This document shows, in pieces, positions 20,751 through 33,976 of a stretch of DNA of 64,000 bases. Position 1 is the first letter of the stretch. Every line of letters begins with the position of its first letter. Location: the NCBI GenBank assembly GCA_944989445.1, contig CALYLW010000133.1, positions 1,819,829 through 1,883,828 of the forward strand, written 5' to 3'. Source of the stretch: Ampullaceana balthica. Taxonomy: Eukaryota > Mollusca > Gastropoda > Lymnaeidae. Position numbers and translations under genes: made by a program. The notes beneath the pieces are model-generated. The model was given only the letters and a program-made list of their open reading frames with translations, was not told the DNA's origin and ran no database searches.

Positions 20751-23470
20751 CTTAGAATCGGTAGCAGGCAGCGCCCTACCGAAGAAAAGCCTTACCACGC
20801 GAAGGTGATATGAAAGTGACTAAAGCCAAGACCCACGCATTTACGGATAACCAAATTCATCTTGTGAGATTGATGGTGTATCAGAAATAGTGGATGACCC
20901 AGTGGAAAAAATATTTAAAGATGCGATATAGACCTCTTAATATATATCTTACTGGGAAGCCAACAATTTTACATCATGCATGAAAATATTTTTTTTTAAA
21001 GTAAACATAGTATTAACAAAGTTTTTAAAAAAGCGCACTAACTATGACAAACTTACATAAATCGCAGGGAAATGTTCCAAATAGTTTGGGATTTCCCGAT
21101 GACTTGAGGTTTTCTATAGGTCCCTATTAATCGGCATCACTTTTGCTTGGCTAGCCAGTGATTACGTCATGTCATGAATTAAGGCCCCCCCCCCACCCCC
21201 GGGGCAACCGTAGCATCGTTCAATAACTCCACTTTCTGTCTAACCTTATTACAGTCTCAACCAACTCGTCCCTTTTTTTTATCTCCCTTGGCACAACACG
21301 TAGTCTTAACAATGACCTTAAAATAATAAATACATTTTACCTCATAGTTGTTTTGTTGTTTTATGTTGCAGTTTTGGGTTACTTTTTTCGAAAAGCTCCT
21401 CTGATATTAAATCTTAAGGACCAGGTACAAATCCGCAGTATTAAAAAATATATATATATATATTTAAAAATAAAAAATACACATCGAAAACAGAAATCCA
21501 TTAACATGCTGTATTTTATTATAGTTTCTGGCAACTAGCAAAACGTGAAGATCACCAGGCCTATAAACATTGGCGGTAACTGTCCTAGTCGACTGTAAAC
21601 ACCCCCCCACCCCCGCCTTACCACCCGACTGACTTAGCACCACGACTTTACAACCTCCTCCACTCCCCCATCCCCACCAACACTCTTAAAGAAATTCTCA
21701 AATATTTCCCCCAGACCGACCGCAACAATGTTTTTAATGGACACCTCCCTGTCTGCCATCTAAACCCTTTTTTCCATTTCGATTCCTTTATTTCCGTGCC
21801 TTTCGTTTTTCAAGTTCCATTTGTTGTGTTTTATTGCCAGTCTTATTCCGAGCCTTGGCAAGGTCGAGTTCTTACTTCAAAGGAAACACCCCAGGAACAC
21901 TGGCTTACGCTTACGCTGAGGGCGTCTTGGTTTTTGTCTTGCTTTTTGTCTTGGTTTTCGTCTGTTTTGTTGGGACAAACCACTTGAAGACAGCACAATT
22001 ATCCGGGTTTGAATTTTTCATTTGTTTATTTTTTCCCCTCCCAGAGAGTAACTGATTGCAATTGACGTGTTTATTCCTTGGAAGGTTCGGGCTTTGAGAG
22101 TATATTTATATCCGTCGAAATCGAGGCTCAGTATTTTTAACATAATGCAGCCGATGACGTCTTCTGTGAAGTCGGTGTGCGTGCTTTTAATGGTATCTAA
22201 GTCTATCTCATTGCCACGCTCCATTTCTCTCTGTACTTGTTCGACATTTCTCTAAACCATCACACGCCAAACAGACTCTTGTCTTGCTATCTTCACGTCA
22301 ACATAAGATTAAAATAATAATTATAAGTGATTGAACACTCATTTGTGAAAGATGATTTTAAAAGGATTTTCTTTTTTTTTAAAGAAAATGAGTAGCTGCA
22401 AATAATATTTGTCAAAGAGCTGAATCAAAATGTTTGCTTATGTTTTTTCCAAACAAATATAACTAATAAATGAAGAATAACTGAATAGTGTGTGTTACAA
22501 AGAGAACAATGCTACCCTTTTGAATCTATTTCAAATATTTTTAGGGGCGCAATTTTCATAATACAAATAAAACATAACACAATAGCTGTACCTGAATAAC
22601 AAGAACAACAAAGTACCAAAAACAGAAGCGAAAAATAATTTTAAAAACACTATTAAAAAAACCCTCTATAAAGCTAAGCCTGGCGCCAATTGTAAAGCTC
22701 TTCGCCACCGAATTTATTTCATTATAGCCGGCTAATCAAGCTTATCAAATGCTGGAAAAGAAGGAGAAGTAAAAAGTAATACGAAGAACTCTGAACAAAA
22801 TCTATTTTCTTGAACTTTGTTCCTCGCCGCAGGTTGCCACTGAGGCCTACAATGGCACCGCGGGTAACCCCTGTGACGTCACGCCGTGTGCAGAAATCTG
22901 ACAACACCAGTTCTTCGCAGCAACTTTAAATTTTCTCTCGGTCTGGACAATGAACAACGAAACAAAACAAAAAAACTTCCTGAATTAAATTCAATTGTTA
23001 AAACGCTTCTACTCCTATTTAGGGGTTTTGTTGAGTGAGGGGGGAGGGGGGTATTGCTTTCATTAGTCTTTTATTTTCTTGTTTTTCTGGCGAGCAATGT
23101 GAGGCTTGGATGATACACCGGATCAGACATTTTTGTGGTAGTGAAGAATTGGAGTTCCACAATTAACCAGATATTTTTGCCCTTTTGAAGAATTTGAGTT
23201 CCATAGTAGAAAGAGATATTCTTTGTTACAGAAGATGAGATTTTAACGAGATTATTCACTTTTCCTGATGAAGTACGAGCTTTGAACGAGTGACTTTATC
23301 GTTCTCGGTGTAGAGCGAGATTTGAACGAGAAACACAATTGTTACTGACGAAGAAAGAGATTCAAATCAGATATTTTATTGTTACTGACGAAGCGTGAGG
23401 TATATAATTGTTACGAAAAAAATGCTGAGATTTAAACACTGACCACAGCCCTTAACCCTACCGTCGCAAC
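20751..23470. other. 2.7-kb non-repetitive intron stretch
   Basis: No array, RNA gene or named domain is visible. A perfect TGACGTCA lies at 22871-22878 in a less AT-rich patch. A minus-strand open frame at 22018-22224 has a protein-like composition but no family I recognise. Poly-C runs occur at 21183-21202 and 21600-21616. A loose repeat with GACGAAG and GAGATTTGAACGAG appears at 23220-23400. Confidence 0.4.
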
Positions 23471-23476
23471 CCGATT

Positions 23477-23726
23477 GCCACCACCTCTGCAACCAACACG
23501 CCATTTAAGCACTGCCACCACCTCTGCAACCAACACGCCATTTAAGCACCGCCACCACCTCTGCAACCAACACGCCATTTAAGCACTGCCACCACCTCTG
23601 CAACCAACACGCCATTTAAGCACTGCCACCACCTCTGCAACCAACACGCCATTTAAGCACTGCCACCACCTCTGCAACCAACACGCCATTTAAGCACTGC
23701 CACCACCTCTGCAACCAACACGCCAC
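23477..23726. repeat. 37-bp tandem array, about 7 copies
   Basis: The unit contains GCCACCACCTCTGCAACCAA and CACGCCATTTAAGCACT. Copies are almost identical apart from one CACC for CACT. Confidence 0.95.
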
Positions 23727-23994
23727 GTAATCACCGGTAATATAGCAGAAGGTGATGATCCCGAGCTGTAACCTTGGCATCCGATTGTTTAGTATTATCT
23801 GGCATCCTTCACCTTTAACCCCCCAATGCCAATATTGACCTCCGACGTGTGGTCACACAGCAGAGCGGCCTCAGCCCACGGGGCCCGGGGCCCAAGACAA
23901 TGGAGCTTACCAAAGAATCAAACAAGCCAAAGTCTTCCCCCTAACACCTTCAACTCAGAACTCCGACATCGGTACACGCCTTATACCTCCGTAA

Positions 23995-24141
23995 CTGGAC
24001 CGCAACACTCTTCTCAGAACTGGACCGCAACACTCTCCTCAGAACTGGACCGCAACACTCTCCTCAGAACTGGACCGCAACACTCTCCTCAGAACTGGAC
24101 CGCAACACTCTCCTCAGAACTGGACCGCAACACTCTCCTCA
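23995..24141. repeat. 25-bp tandem array, 6 copies
   Basis: The unit is CTGGACCGCAACACTCTCCT plus CAGAA. The first unit has TTCT in place of TCCT and the rest are uniform. Confidence 0.95.
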
Positions 24142-24716
24142 AAGTCTTTCCATTGACGGTAGGCTGACTTTAATAAACATTCGACTCTTAAAAACTTCAT
24201 TCTATTCTCGTGATCTCCAAAGTCTCTCCTGTGCTCGTATTTACGACTGCGACCTCGAGGTCGCCGCGAGTGTTGCATGACGGGTATTTGGTTTCCGTCA
24301 TCAGACAATGATCTCATGTTGCAGTTACCGGGGCCCGAGTGGTCCCGAGTCGGAGAGTGCAAACAGAGAATTACCATGTTACTAATTGGCGCGCAAACAA
24401 CCGGCTATGGGAACCCATTTTCGCACATTTTGCAAGAAGTGTTTGACAAACTTTTCTAGTCGCTCGGACACACACGGTCAGTCACGGACCGAGAAAAGTC
24501 AAGCGTTTGGGGGGGTGTAAGGGGGTGTTGGTGGGTAGGGGTGTATGGATGGTTTAATTTTTAGGTTGGTTATTGGGAGGCGAGGGGGGGGGGTTCGAGT
24601 CTCATGTATTGACACGCTTCAGGGGAGTCTTGACACGCTTCAGTGGAGTCTTGACGCCGACCGTTCGGTACCTTAACTTACTTCAAACATCAACGTCAAG
24701 GATGGGACGGACGTAA

Positions 24717-24818
24717 CCTGTCAATGCTGGTACAGTCCAGCCTGTCAATGCTGGTACAGTCCAGCCTGTCAATGCTGGTACAGTCCAGCCTGTCAATGCT
24801 GGTACAGTCCAGCCTGTC
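24717..24818. repeat. 24-bp tandem array, about 4 copies
   Basis: The unit CCTGTCAATGCTGGTACAGT plus CCAG is repeated exactly. A 21-bp unit (TTGACACGCTTCAGTGGAGTC) is repeated twice just upstream at 24609-24652. Confidence 0.93.
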
Positions 24819-24891
24819 GAGCAATGATCAGTTATTTTCAGAGAATCGAACCAGCAATGACCCGTGTAATCTGTTTTAATTTGATACCGGT

Positions 24892-25195
24892 CTAAAGTGA
24901 ACTATCGTGTCTCACTGATCTAAAGTGAACTATCGTGTCTCACTGATCTAAAGTGAACTATCGTGTCTCACTGATCTAAAGTGAACTATCGTGTCTCACT
25001 GATCTAAAGTGAACTATCGTGTCTCACTGATCTAAAGTGAACTATCGTGTCTCATTGATCTAAAGTGAATCATCGTGTCTCACTGATCTAAAGTGAACTA
25101 TCGTGTCTCATTGATCTAAAGTGAATCATCGTGTCTCACTGATCTAAAGTGAACTGATCGAATCTCACTGATCTAAATTGAAATATCGTGTCTCT
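24892..25195. repeat. 28-bp tandem array, about 11 copies
   Basis: The unit is CTAAAGTGAACTATCGTGTC plus TCACTGAT. The right-hand copies carry AATCATC for AACTATC and CATTGAT for CACTGAT, and the last copies are degenerate. Confidence 0.95.
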
Positions 25196-25251
25196 GTGCC
25201 AGAAAACAACTGCTCTGTCGAAGCCATGACTCAATTGCTATCTATATGCTG

Positions 25252-25464
25252 AAACTAAATGTTGTGTGTGGTAAACTAAATGTTGTGTGTGGTAAACTAA
25301 ATGTTGTGTGTGGTAAACTAAAGGTTGTGTGTGGTAAACTAAAGGTTGTGTGTGGTAAACTAAAGGTTGTGTGTGGTAAACTAAAGGTTGTGTGTGGTAA
25401 ACTAAAGGTTGTGTGTGGTAAACTAAAGCTTGTGTGTGGTAAACTAAAGCTTGTGTGTGGTAAA
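25252..25464. repeat. 21-bp tandem array, 10 copies
   Basis: The unit is AAACTAAATGTTGTGTGTGGT, with three ordered variants at one site: ATGT in the first copies, AGGT in the middle and AGCT in the last two. The segregation of variants along the array shows directional duplication. Open frames in both directions are by-products of the 21-bp period. Confidence 0.95.
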
Positions 25465-27855
25465 AAGTGTTTAGAAGTGAACCTTTCCACCGGTGACCTG
25501 ACCCCCAAGAGGTGAACAACTCGTGAAGCATCTAACGCGATCTCTTATTATACATTCGGTTTACTCATGTCCAGTTTCGTGTGTTTGATAGGACGACTCT
25601 TGACCCCCTCCTATGCAAATGAGACAGGTTTACAACCGCCCTGGCTATGAAGTTATAAGGTATACACCTCGCCCCTGCTCTCAGCCGCCCCTTACCACCC
25701 CGTCCCTAACCGCACACGACTTTCGATATCTTACGGTTTATTTTCCTTACAAAGCTCAGCAGTTACATTTCTGGTTCACCACCCCACCACCTTCCCACAT
25801 TTTTTCAATCCAATAGATTCGTGAGCTTCAGGGAGCCCATGAATGGCGAAGACAGATTTCTGAGTGGGAGGGAAGAGGGCCGGGGGGGGGGAGGGAAGGG
25901 GAATTGACAGAGGAGAATCTTAGCATCATGTCAGAAATTATTACACGTCCATTGTGGGTTTAAAAGGCGTCAGGATTCCATCAACAAATTCACGCGTCAT
26001 CGGGGTTTCTCAGTGAGGCCCCACATCGGTATCTGGTCGCACCCCTTTGCGGCCCCACACGGTGCCTTGTGCGGTGTTTTTCGGGGTTGGAGGGAGGGGA
26101 GGGCTACTCCATCATGCTCCGTTGCTGGATGTAGCTGTTTGACAATGTCGTTGTTTCTTTTTCCAATAGTATCACCCCTGTTTTCCCTCTGCTGACGAAT
26201 GCATTATTCCTCTATTGTCCCCTCTTATTTTTCCTCTATTGTCCCCTCTTTATTTTTCCTCTATTGTCCCCTCTTATTTTTTATCTATTGCCCCCCTTAT
26301 TTTTTCTCTACCCCCCTGTTTTCTCTCTATTGCCCACTCTTGTCATTTCTCTATTGCCACCCCTGTCTTGCCTCCAGTTCCGCCCTTGTCTTTTTGGGGC
26401 TAGAACACCTTTCTAACGGATCTCGGCAATTCCACATCATTGGGTTGGGGGGGGGTAATTTCTGTCAATGCCACCATCGTCACCACGTCCGCCGCCGTCA
26501 ATACCACCACCACCGACCACCACCATCTTCCCGGAAACGGAAAATCCCAGACAAGTCTCGCGACCGATCTCGTTTTATTGTTTCGAATTTATTTTCTATC
26601 GTCTGACGGTTTCCTCTGATGTGATCAGACGCGCGTCGCGGAGTCTTAAAGTTCTAAACGGTCAGACACGACGCTCCGGAAGGGAAAGGACTCACGGATT
26701 GAATTTGTCAAATGAAGGATTTAATTTTCACAACGAGGCCCGACCGATTCCTTTTGAGCCCAGTGTGCAGTTCGCGGAACAAGATATAAATGCTTTTTTC
26801 CTGCGTCAGGATTTATAGCCCTTTTAAGACGATTTGTCTCCCTTTGTGTCCCCGGTAATCTGTTGACTTGCTAAGGATATTGGTTTCTTTGTCAAAATCC
26901 TGGCACGGCAGTCTTCGTCGGGGCGACATTGGTGGGATGGCAGTCAGGGCGTACTAGCGCCCGACCCGTAAATGTGTGTGAGGGGCGAGGGGGGTGGTAT
27001 AACAAATGGACGGTGGGTATAGCCTGGGAGGTTATTTGCTCAAAGATGACCCACGATGGTTTTGCATGGCTAACGTCGTTTTCAAAATAAATTTGACATC
27101 TTCTGAAATTAATTTTGTTTGTGGAACGGAGGAAGATTTATTTTTGAATAAGATTTGGGGTCCGATGGCATAGGGTCCTGTGTGGATGGAGTTAAGGGGT
27201 CCTGTGGGGGAGGGGGTCAAGGGGAAGCTGGGATGGGTTTAGGTGTGGGGTGGGGCTAGAGAAAATCGTGATGGCGTCAACATTTTGTAACTAAAAGACA
27301 GCAACAAAAAATATACAAGCTCATATTAATCATGTTATGTATTACCGACGTTAACCATTTTGATGCTTAGTTGTATAAAGATAAATAGAAACATCAATTT
27401 AAATCGACAAAATTAGATAAGAAAATACTTCTTTTAAAGACAATTGAAAAAATTATGTTCTATTCAAGAGGTTTAATTTGATTTTTTTTAAAAATCTTAA
27501 ATTCGATTACCACGATACAAAACGCGTATTTGTAGTTTATTATGAACGGGACAGAAGGTGGCCAACCCCCGTCTAGTCAACAGCAACAAAAAACATCTCA
27601 GCCGTTGTTTGATAGGTCGGACTCACAAGAAGCATGTTGCCCATAGAAACCAATCAATACACGAGCACGCTGGTGGGGAGCACATAACACAGACATACAG
27701 CGAGGCATGGTTGAGGTTTTATTCTTGACGAGTCTTTTCCCAATTATTGAATAAAAAACATCGAGAAAGAGGAGTCATGTGTCGAAGGAAGAAGAAAATA
27801 AAATCGATCAATAAAACAATTAAAATTTTAAATCCCTTATATTAACTTCACCGCC

Positions 27856-28020
27856 GGTCATCTCTGTCTGTCTGTCTTGGGCGGGCGGAAAAACAAAAGT
27901 CAAAAATGACCCACTTCCCGTAATGCGATCGGGCTGAAATTTGGCACACGGACCCGTGTCACCTAACAATGCATCGTATCAAAATTTCAGATCGATCGAA
28001 TGTACCGTAACTAAATTAAT
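27856..28020. repeat. possible dispersed repeat block
   Basis: GTCATCTCTGTCTGTCTGTC, GGGCGGGCGGAAAAAC and GGGCTGAAATTTGGCACACG resemble interspersed-repeat sequence I associate with several invertebrate genomes. A weakly similar TCTGTCTGTCATGTCTGTCC stretch lies at 46528-46550. I found no termini or target duplication. Confidence 0.3.
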
Positions 28021-29853
28021 GCATTTTTAGTTTATCCTTATATAACGTATGTAATTCAAACTCACTGTTTGTTGGTTTTTTTTTCCACGTGAAAGTTTGA
28101 GTTGACGCGTTGAGGCGACCCATCGAAGCACCGGCGTGCTTTTGTTTACATTTCACGTGTCACGCTGAGCTCGGTCAAGCGATCGAAGACCAGACTTTTC
28201 CCCTCTCCCCCCACCCCCCACCCACCCGCCCCCCACCCCCACCTAGGGTTATGAAGCAACGTTGAGTTAAGACAGATTCAGTCAGTAAATGTTTGTAGCG
28301 TTTGAAAATAATCAATACTGTTAGTTATGTCTCATATATAAGGGATTTATAGTCAAAAACTTTTGTTTTTACGGTTTGTTTTATTTACAGAGTGTTTTTT
28401 CTGCCATGTGTCTTCTTCTGTATGTGACATATCGCTGGAAGTTTTAGTTAATGGCGCCGTGAACGAGTTGGCGACATGTTTCAAATGTTGACATGATCTT
28501 TCTATTTCATCAAATAGAAATATTGAAATTGATTTTGAAATTAATAATTATCATTTCGTCAAATTCTAAGCAAGAACAATGAAGTCATTCACACTTAAGT
28601 TATTCTTTTCGAAAACCAGATTTTTTGGTTAATTTTTGATTCGTTCTTCACCAAAAAAAACCTCGTCCGATACTTGTCATATTGATAAACATTTGAGACG
28701 GCTTCATCTCTCATTGAAATTCAGATAAAGAAACGAAATGAAAAACCGAGTAATTTTTTTGTTGTTTAATTTCTGAGCAAGCACTCGACAGCCCAACGTC
28801 TAATTAAATGAAGATGCGTGCCCATAATACTGAACAGGCCGACCATCGCCGCGCCTACTGCTAATGCTTCGCCGATGGTCGCGGTCAGAGCGTCGTTGAT
28901 TTCGCCACCCCCAACACCCCCTCTTGGCCTCCCTTGAGCCCCCCTGACGTGGGGCAGGCCAAAAAACAACAATGACAACATCACGCTAAAGAATGGCGTT
29001 GAAATGTTGCGCGTGATAATTTGATTGTTGTTTAATTGTCTCGCTACATCTGTCCCGACCCGTGCCTCGTCCGCCTTTCTGTGGCCGGGCTCCTCTTGTG
29101 TTTGTAGCGATGGAGGGGAGGGTCGACCCCCGCCCCCCTAGACCCTCCCCCCTTAGACCCTCCCCCCCCTCTACTCGCCTGTCACTCATACCACTCACTG
29201 ACTCACTGAAGTGACAAGTCCTGATCCCGTGGGGCGGGGGGATGTGACACAGAAATCACAAATGTTTCAGATTTTTTGGTTTTTCGTCTCTGAACGTTGA
29301 GTATTCTTCTTTTTTAATAGCCCAATTGTAAGGGAATACAATAATTACGTTTTGTTTCCCACAACGTCAGGCCAAAGTTATAGCCCCTGCCGTCTGGCCA
29401 GTTATATCCCCTGCCGTCAGGCCAGAGTTACAGCCCCTGTCGTTTATCCGGTTCGTCAAAACTCTTTCAACGTATCCCTTGAATTGAAGAGAGAAAAATA
29501 AAACTGGAATTTTTAAACAGTTCCTTTGGCCCAACAACCCCCCCTCCTCCCACTCCCTTTTCCAACAGCCCGTGATTACACAACAAAAAGCCAAGAAATC
29601 TGATAGTGGTACTGAAACTTAAACTTATCCTTTACTTTATACTTTATATCATCGAAAAAACAACGACTTTATCTTCAAGCAGTTTTATTTTTTAAGACTC
29701 TATCCATTTTGATTCCCGCTAATCTCAACCAAAGTCGTCACAGATACGGCAACGGTTACAAGATATGCCTTCTCTGTCATTTGACTCTAGCATTGCGGCG
29801 GACACTGTCAACGTCTGCACATTCAGATAGGTTTGGTGGTTTCACATTCTCAT

Positions 29854-29955
29854 CTACCCACCTTGACCTGGTGGTTGCACATCCTCACCTACCCACCTTG
29901 ACCTGGTGGGTGCACATCCTCACCTACCCACCTTGACCTGGTGGATGCACATACC
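29854..29955. repeat. 35-bp tandem repeat, 3 copies
   Basis: The unit contains CTACCCACCTTGACCTGGTG followed by GTTGCACATCCTCAC. The copies differ at a few positions. Confidence 0.9.
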
Positions 29956-30388
29956 GGTCGGTAAGACGATACCTTTAAATTACGGTAACAAGTTTGATAA
30001 TCGAGTTTTCGGTTTTTATAATTTGGCTGCATAGTTTTGGACACGATTGTTGGAGTAATCGCTACTTGACTTATAATTTCGATACTCCCGAGCAGCTGTG
30101 ATAAAAAAAGCAACAAGTGTTTTATTTTTATTTTTTAAATAATATCTACAATTAACTCAGAAACCACACGAAATTTCTATAAAAAAATAAAATGCTTAAA
30201 AGAAGTAAAATATCTACCTGTCCAAAAAGAGATCTTTTTAAAAAGTTTCAATTTCCTTCTACATATTTCCTAATTTTATAATTTTTATTATGATACGTTC
30301 TCTTAGTATAATTTTTTTTCTTTTTATTTCCCCGCTAACTCAGCTCAAGACTATTTTTAGAGCAATGACGTCATATTTCGTTAGACGC

Positions 30389-30683
30389 GGGGACGCGGTG
30401 GTCGAGTGGCAGCGCACTGGACTGTCGTACCGATGGTCACGGGTTCGAATCCGTGTGAAGGCAAGGGTTTGTTCCCGGGGCCTAGGGCGTCCCTGAGTCA
30501 CCCCGCTCCGAATGGGTACCTAACACTACATGTAGTTAGGCGGCTGGGTAATGCGTGGAACCCACAAAGCCGTGGCCAGTGAATGCTGCATCACTTGCCA
30601 ACAGATCATCTGTCATGGTCTGTGGACGCAACTATCTTCTGCATAGAAGGAGCGTCTGTATAGATAAGATAAGAAGATAAGAC
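30389..30683 (+). mobile_element. tRNA-derived SINE, near full length
   Basis: The head is tRNA-like: an A-box-type GGTGGTCGAGTGGC at 30398-30411 and a perfect B-box GGTTCGAATCC at 30442-30452, at the usual spacing for an internal RNA polymerase III promoter. The body has GTTAGGCGGCTGGGTAATGC and CACAAAGCCGTGG, and the tail ends in GATAA-type repeats. The same body appears in reverse at 42111-42388. No functional tRNA is claimed: the sequence past the B box does not close an acceptor stem. Confidence 0.85.
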
Positions 30684-30867
30684 CTCGCATTGCTCTTCCG
30701 CTTGCTTTGATCAGATAAATACCCGCGTCTGAGGCCCGAGACAAGAATTTATTGTTCAATTTTGACAGACGTGAGAAAAACAGAAAAGTTTGTGTCATCT
30801 CCACGGGTGAAATCTTTAAAGTTATTTTGTTGTTCTTTAAAGTTATGTTGTTGTTTTTTTTTCATCA

Positions 30868-31704
30868 ATACGTCAGATACCAATCATTTCATCAATACAT
30901 CAGATACCAATCATTTCATCAATACATCAGATACCAATCATTTCACCCAATACATCAGATACCAATCATTTCATCAATACATCAGATACCAATCATTTCA
31001 CCCAATACATCAGATACCAATCATTTCATCAATACATCAGATACCAATCATTTCACAAATACATCAGATACCAATCATTTCACCAATACATCAGATACCA
31101 ATCATTTCATCAATACATCGGATACCAATCATTTCACCAATACATCAGATATCAATCATTTCACCAATACATCAGATACCAATCATTTCATCAATACATC
31201 AGATACCAATCATTTCACCCAATACATCAGATACCAATCATTTCATCAATACATCAGATACCAATCATTTCACAAATACATCAGATAACAATCATTTCAC
31301 CAATACATCAGATACCAATCATTTCATCAATACATCGGATACCAATCATTTCACCAATACATCAGATACCAATCATTTCATCAATACATCGGATACCAAT
31401 CATTTCACCAATACATCAGATACCAATCATTTCATCAATACATCAGATACCAATCATTTCACCCAATACATCAGATACCAATCATTTCATCAATACATCA
31501 GATACCAATCATTTCACAAATACATCAGATAACAATCATTTCACCAATACATCAGATACCAATCATTTCATCAATACATCGGATACCAATCATTTCACCA
31601 ATACATCAGATACCAATCATTTCATCAATACATCGGATACCAATCATTTCACCAATACATCAGATACCAATCATTTCACCAATACATCAGATACCAATCA
31701 TTTC
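30868..31704. repeat. 27-bp minisatellite, about 31 copies
   Basis: The unit is CAATCATTTCATCAATACAT plus CAGATAC, with variants CACCAAT, CACAAAT, CACCCAAT (28 bp) and TCGGATAC. A nine-unit block beginning with the 28-bp variant at 31217 recurs 244 bp later at 31461, a higher-order duplication. Open frames of 178 and 256 codons come from the repeat. Confidence 0.96.
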
Positions 31705-32150
31705 GAGCTATTTGAAAGATGAAAAAAAAGAGAATCTGATCCAATTAAAGAAATCTGTTAAATGTATGTCTCCCCCCCCCCTCCATTTTCTCTTCCCTCC
31801 CCCCCTCTCTCTCTCTCTACTTCTCCCTTTCTTTGCAATATTTCATTCCCTCTCTGTCTCGCCCCTCCATTTCCTTTTCGACTGCACCATTTTTTAGACC
31901 ATTCTAACCCCATAACCCTGATGCCGACCCCATCAAACAAACAAACGAACATCAAAGCCAGACGCCTTATCTGTGCCCCTGATACCACTATCAACGCTAT
32001 TATTCGTCCCCATTTCTGTTTTATTGCCGCTTACATAAACTGCCAGTCTAGTTCTGATGCTATTGCCGTTAAAATATTTCAACATTAAAAAAAAATTAAA
32101 ATCTGCAAAGGTCTTCTCATATCTACTTTTACTTTTAGTTTATTTTATTT
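31705..32150. other. intron spacer with pyrimidine tract
   Basis: A C/T-rich tract with (CT)n lies at 31765-31875. The rest is unremarkable and the overlapping open frames carry no domain. Confidence 0.45.
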
Positions 32151-32152
32151 AT

Positions 32153-32537
32153 GGATCCCTCTCCTGTAAATAGAGTGGACCCCTCTCCTGTAAATAGAGT
32201 GGACCCCTCTCCTGTAAATAGAGTGGACCCCTCTCCTGTAAATAGAGTGGACCCCTCTCCTGTAAATAGAGTGGACCCCTCTCCTGTAAATAGAGTGGAC
32301 CCCTCTCCTGTAAATAGAGTGGACCCCTCTCCTGTAAATAGAGTGGACCCCTCTCCTGTAAATAGAGTGGACCCCTCTCCTGTAAATAGAGTGGACCCCT
32401 CTCCTGTAAATAGAGTGGACCCCTCTCCTATAAATAGAGTGGACCCCTCTCCTATAAATAGAGTGGACCCCTCTCCTGTAAATAGAGTGGACCCCTCTCC
32501 TGTAAATAGAGTGGACCCCTCTCCTGTAAATAGAGTT
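32153..32537. repeat. 24-bp minisatellite, 16 copies
   Basis: The unit is GACCCCTCTCCTGTAAATAG plus AGTG. Two adjacent copies have CCTATAAATAG in place of CCTGTAAATAG (32426-32465), which creates TATA-box-like strings. The period is a multiple of 3, so both strands show open frames. Confidence 0.97.
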
Positions 32538-32539
32538 CA

Positions 32540-33420
32540 TAGACGACATGGAATTGGAGATAAAAAATAGATCGTGGCATCTTTTCTTTCCCCGACCCAC
32601 TCCAAATCCCAGATGGTTCCAGAAGCAACGGGTTAGGAACCCTTGTCCTTTTAGAGTCGCTGATTAGACGTGGTTTCGGCTCGTCGCAAGAAACGAAAGC
32701 TTTCAGTCACTGCGCGCGCGTGTGTATGTGCTTCTCAAAATGACGTAAACAAAAATCTCGAAGACGTCACGTGACCTCCCGCACCAGATACGTAATCGTT
32801 GATACAGTACGTCTCCGATTCGATGTCGATCTCGCCCTGGCGGTAACAGCCCACACGGGTAGGCGGCCATTGCGGGGTCACATTCCCCCGATAAATGCCA
32901 TCCAGAAGTAATGTCAAGAATTATACGCTCGGGATGCCAAGAGGGCGCTTCAACATACGGTTTTCTCCTTCTCAACGTGAATTATGTGCTCCGTTTTTAT
33001 ACTCTCCTATCTGATTTATTGCGCGGGTTCGTAAATTTCAGGCCTGAATCGTATAGGGACGAACTTAAGTTTAAAGACGAATGGAGAAGGGATGGGTGGG
33101 GGTGGGGGTTATTCTTATCATTCAGTATACCTTCCCTATTTCTGTCGTGCCCCCTCCCTTTGCCAAAGACATAACCGAGCGAGGACCACACTTGAGTGTA
33201 TAAAGAGACAGGCTCCCAGCGTAGAGGTATATTTAAGCAGCACTCGTGTGTTATATTGTCGTATTTACTGCATTCAGATTGGACACGTAAGGGCACATCT
33301 AGGGGCGGCTCGTAATGGGGAAGGGGTGGGTGAAGGGGTGTAGCTGGGGAGGAGAGGGGCAAGTGTTTCATCTGAACATTCAGAATCGCTGTCAGAAGAG
33401 TAGAGCAGATTTCAAGAGCA
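32540..33420. other. non-repetitive intron island
   Basis: Mixed composition with GACGTCACGTGACC at 32763-32776 (CRE half-site and E-box). A G-rich run near 33090-33110 could form a quadruplex. No coding domain is recognised. Confidence 0.35.
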
Positions 33421-33422
33421 AA

Positions 33423-33548
<126 letters not shown>

Positions 33549-33976
33549 GGTAGCGGAAAGTAACGATTAATTTCTCGATTAATCGTTAAAAATTTTATCG
33601 ATTAAATTTTTTTAACGATTAATCGACCCACCACATATAAATGTACTTTAAGTATATTTCGACCGATAAATATAAACTTATTTCCGGACGATTACACGAA
33701 AATGTTGGTTTTAAACTATTGACTGACTTGAATGCTCAAAATGTTGATAAAGGTTATTGTGTCCATTGAGAGAAATCGTTTGCCTACCATGCAATGTTCC
33801 CTATAAGTCTAAGCTTCGTTGGTCCGTGTGCAAAGTTAAAAAAGCAACAACTCGTGTGCAAAGTTGCACAAAGTCCATTTTGTGTGCAATATTTTTACAA
33901 AATTTGCTGCGCGGTGATTCTAAACTCCTGCGTGGCGTCGGTCAAATATCTGCGCAGCCGCGCTGCTTAAAGTGAT

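Larger units (their letters stand above)
25470..30388. other. 4.9-kb largely non-repetitive intron stretch
   Basis: No gene is recognised. The stretch includes loose pyrimidine repeats (CTATTGTCCCCTCTTATTTT) at 26205-26360 and a dispersed-repeat-like block at 27856-28020. A very C-rich run lies at 28200-28245. There are also small imperfect repeats at 29370-29440 and 29850-29950. An open frame at 26468-26818 lies in complex, less repetitive sequence but shows no known domain. Confidence 0.4.

Noticed and set aside
26199..26818. Overlapping frames with Pro-rich and mixed sequence
   Set aside because: The first part is a pyrimidine simple-sequence region. The second part has no recognisable motif.
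30389..30465. Functional tRNA gene
   Set aside because: A- and B-boxes are present, but no acceptor stem closes after the B-box, and the same sequence is the head of a longer repeated element.
30752..31532. Open frames of 178 and 256 codons across the 27-bp array
   Set aside because: Same cause: a repeat period divisible by 3 with no stop codon.
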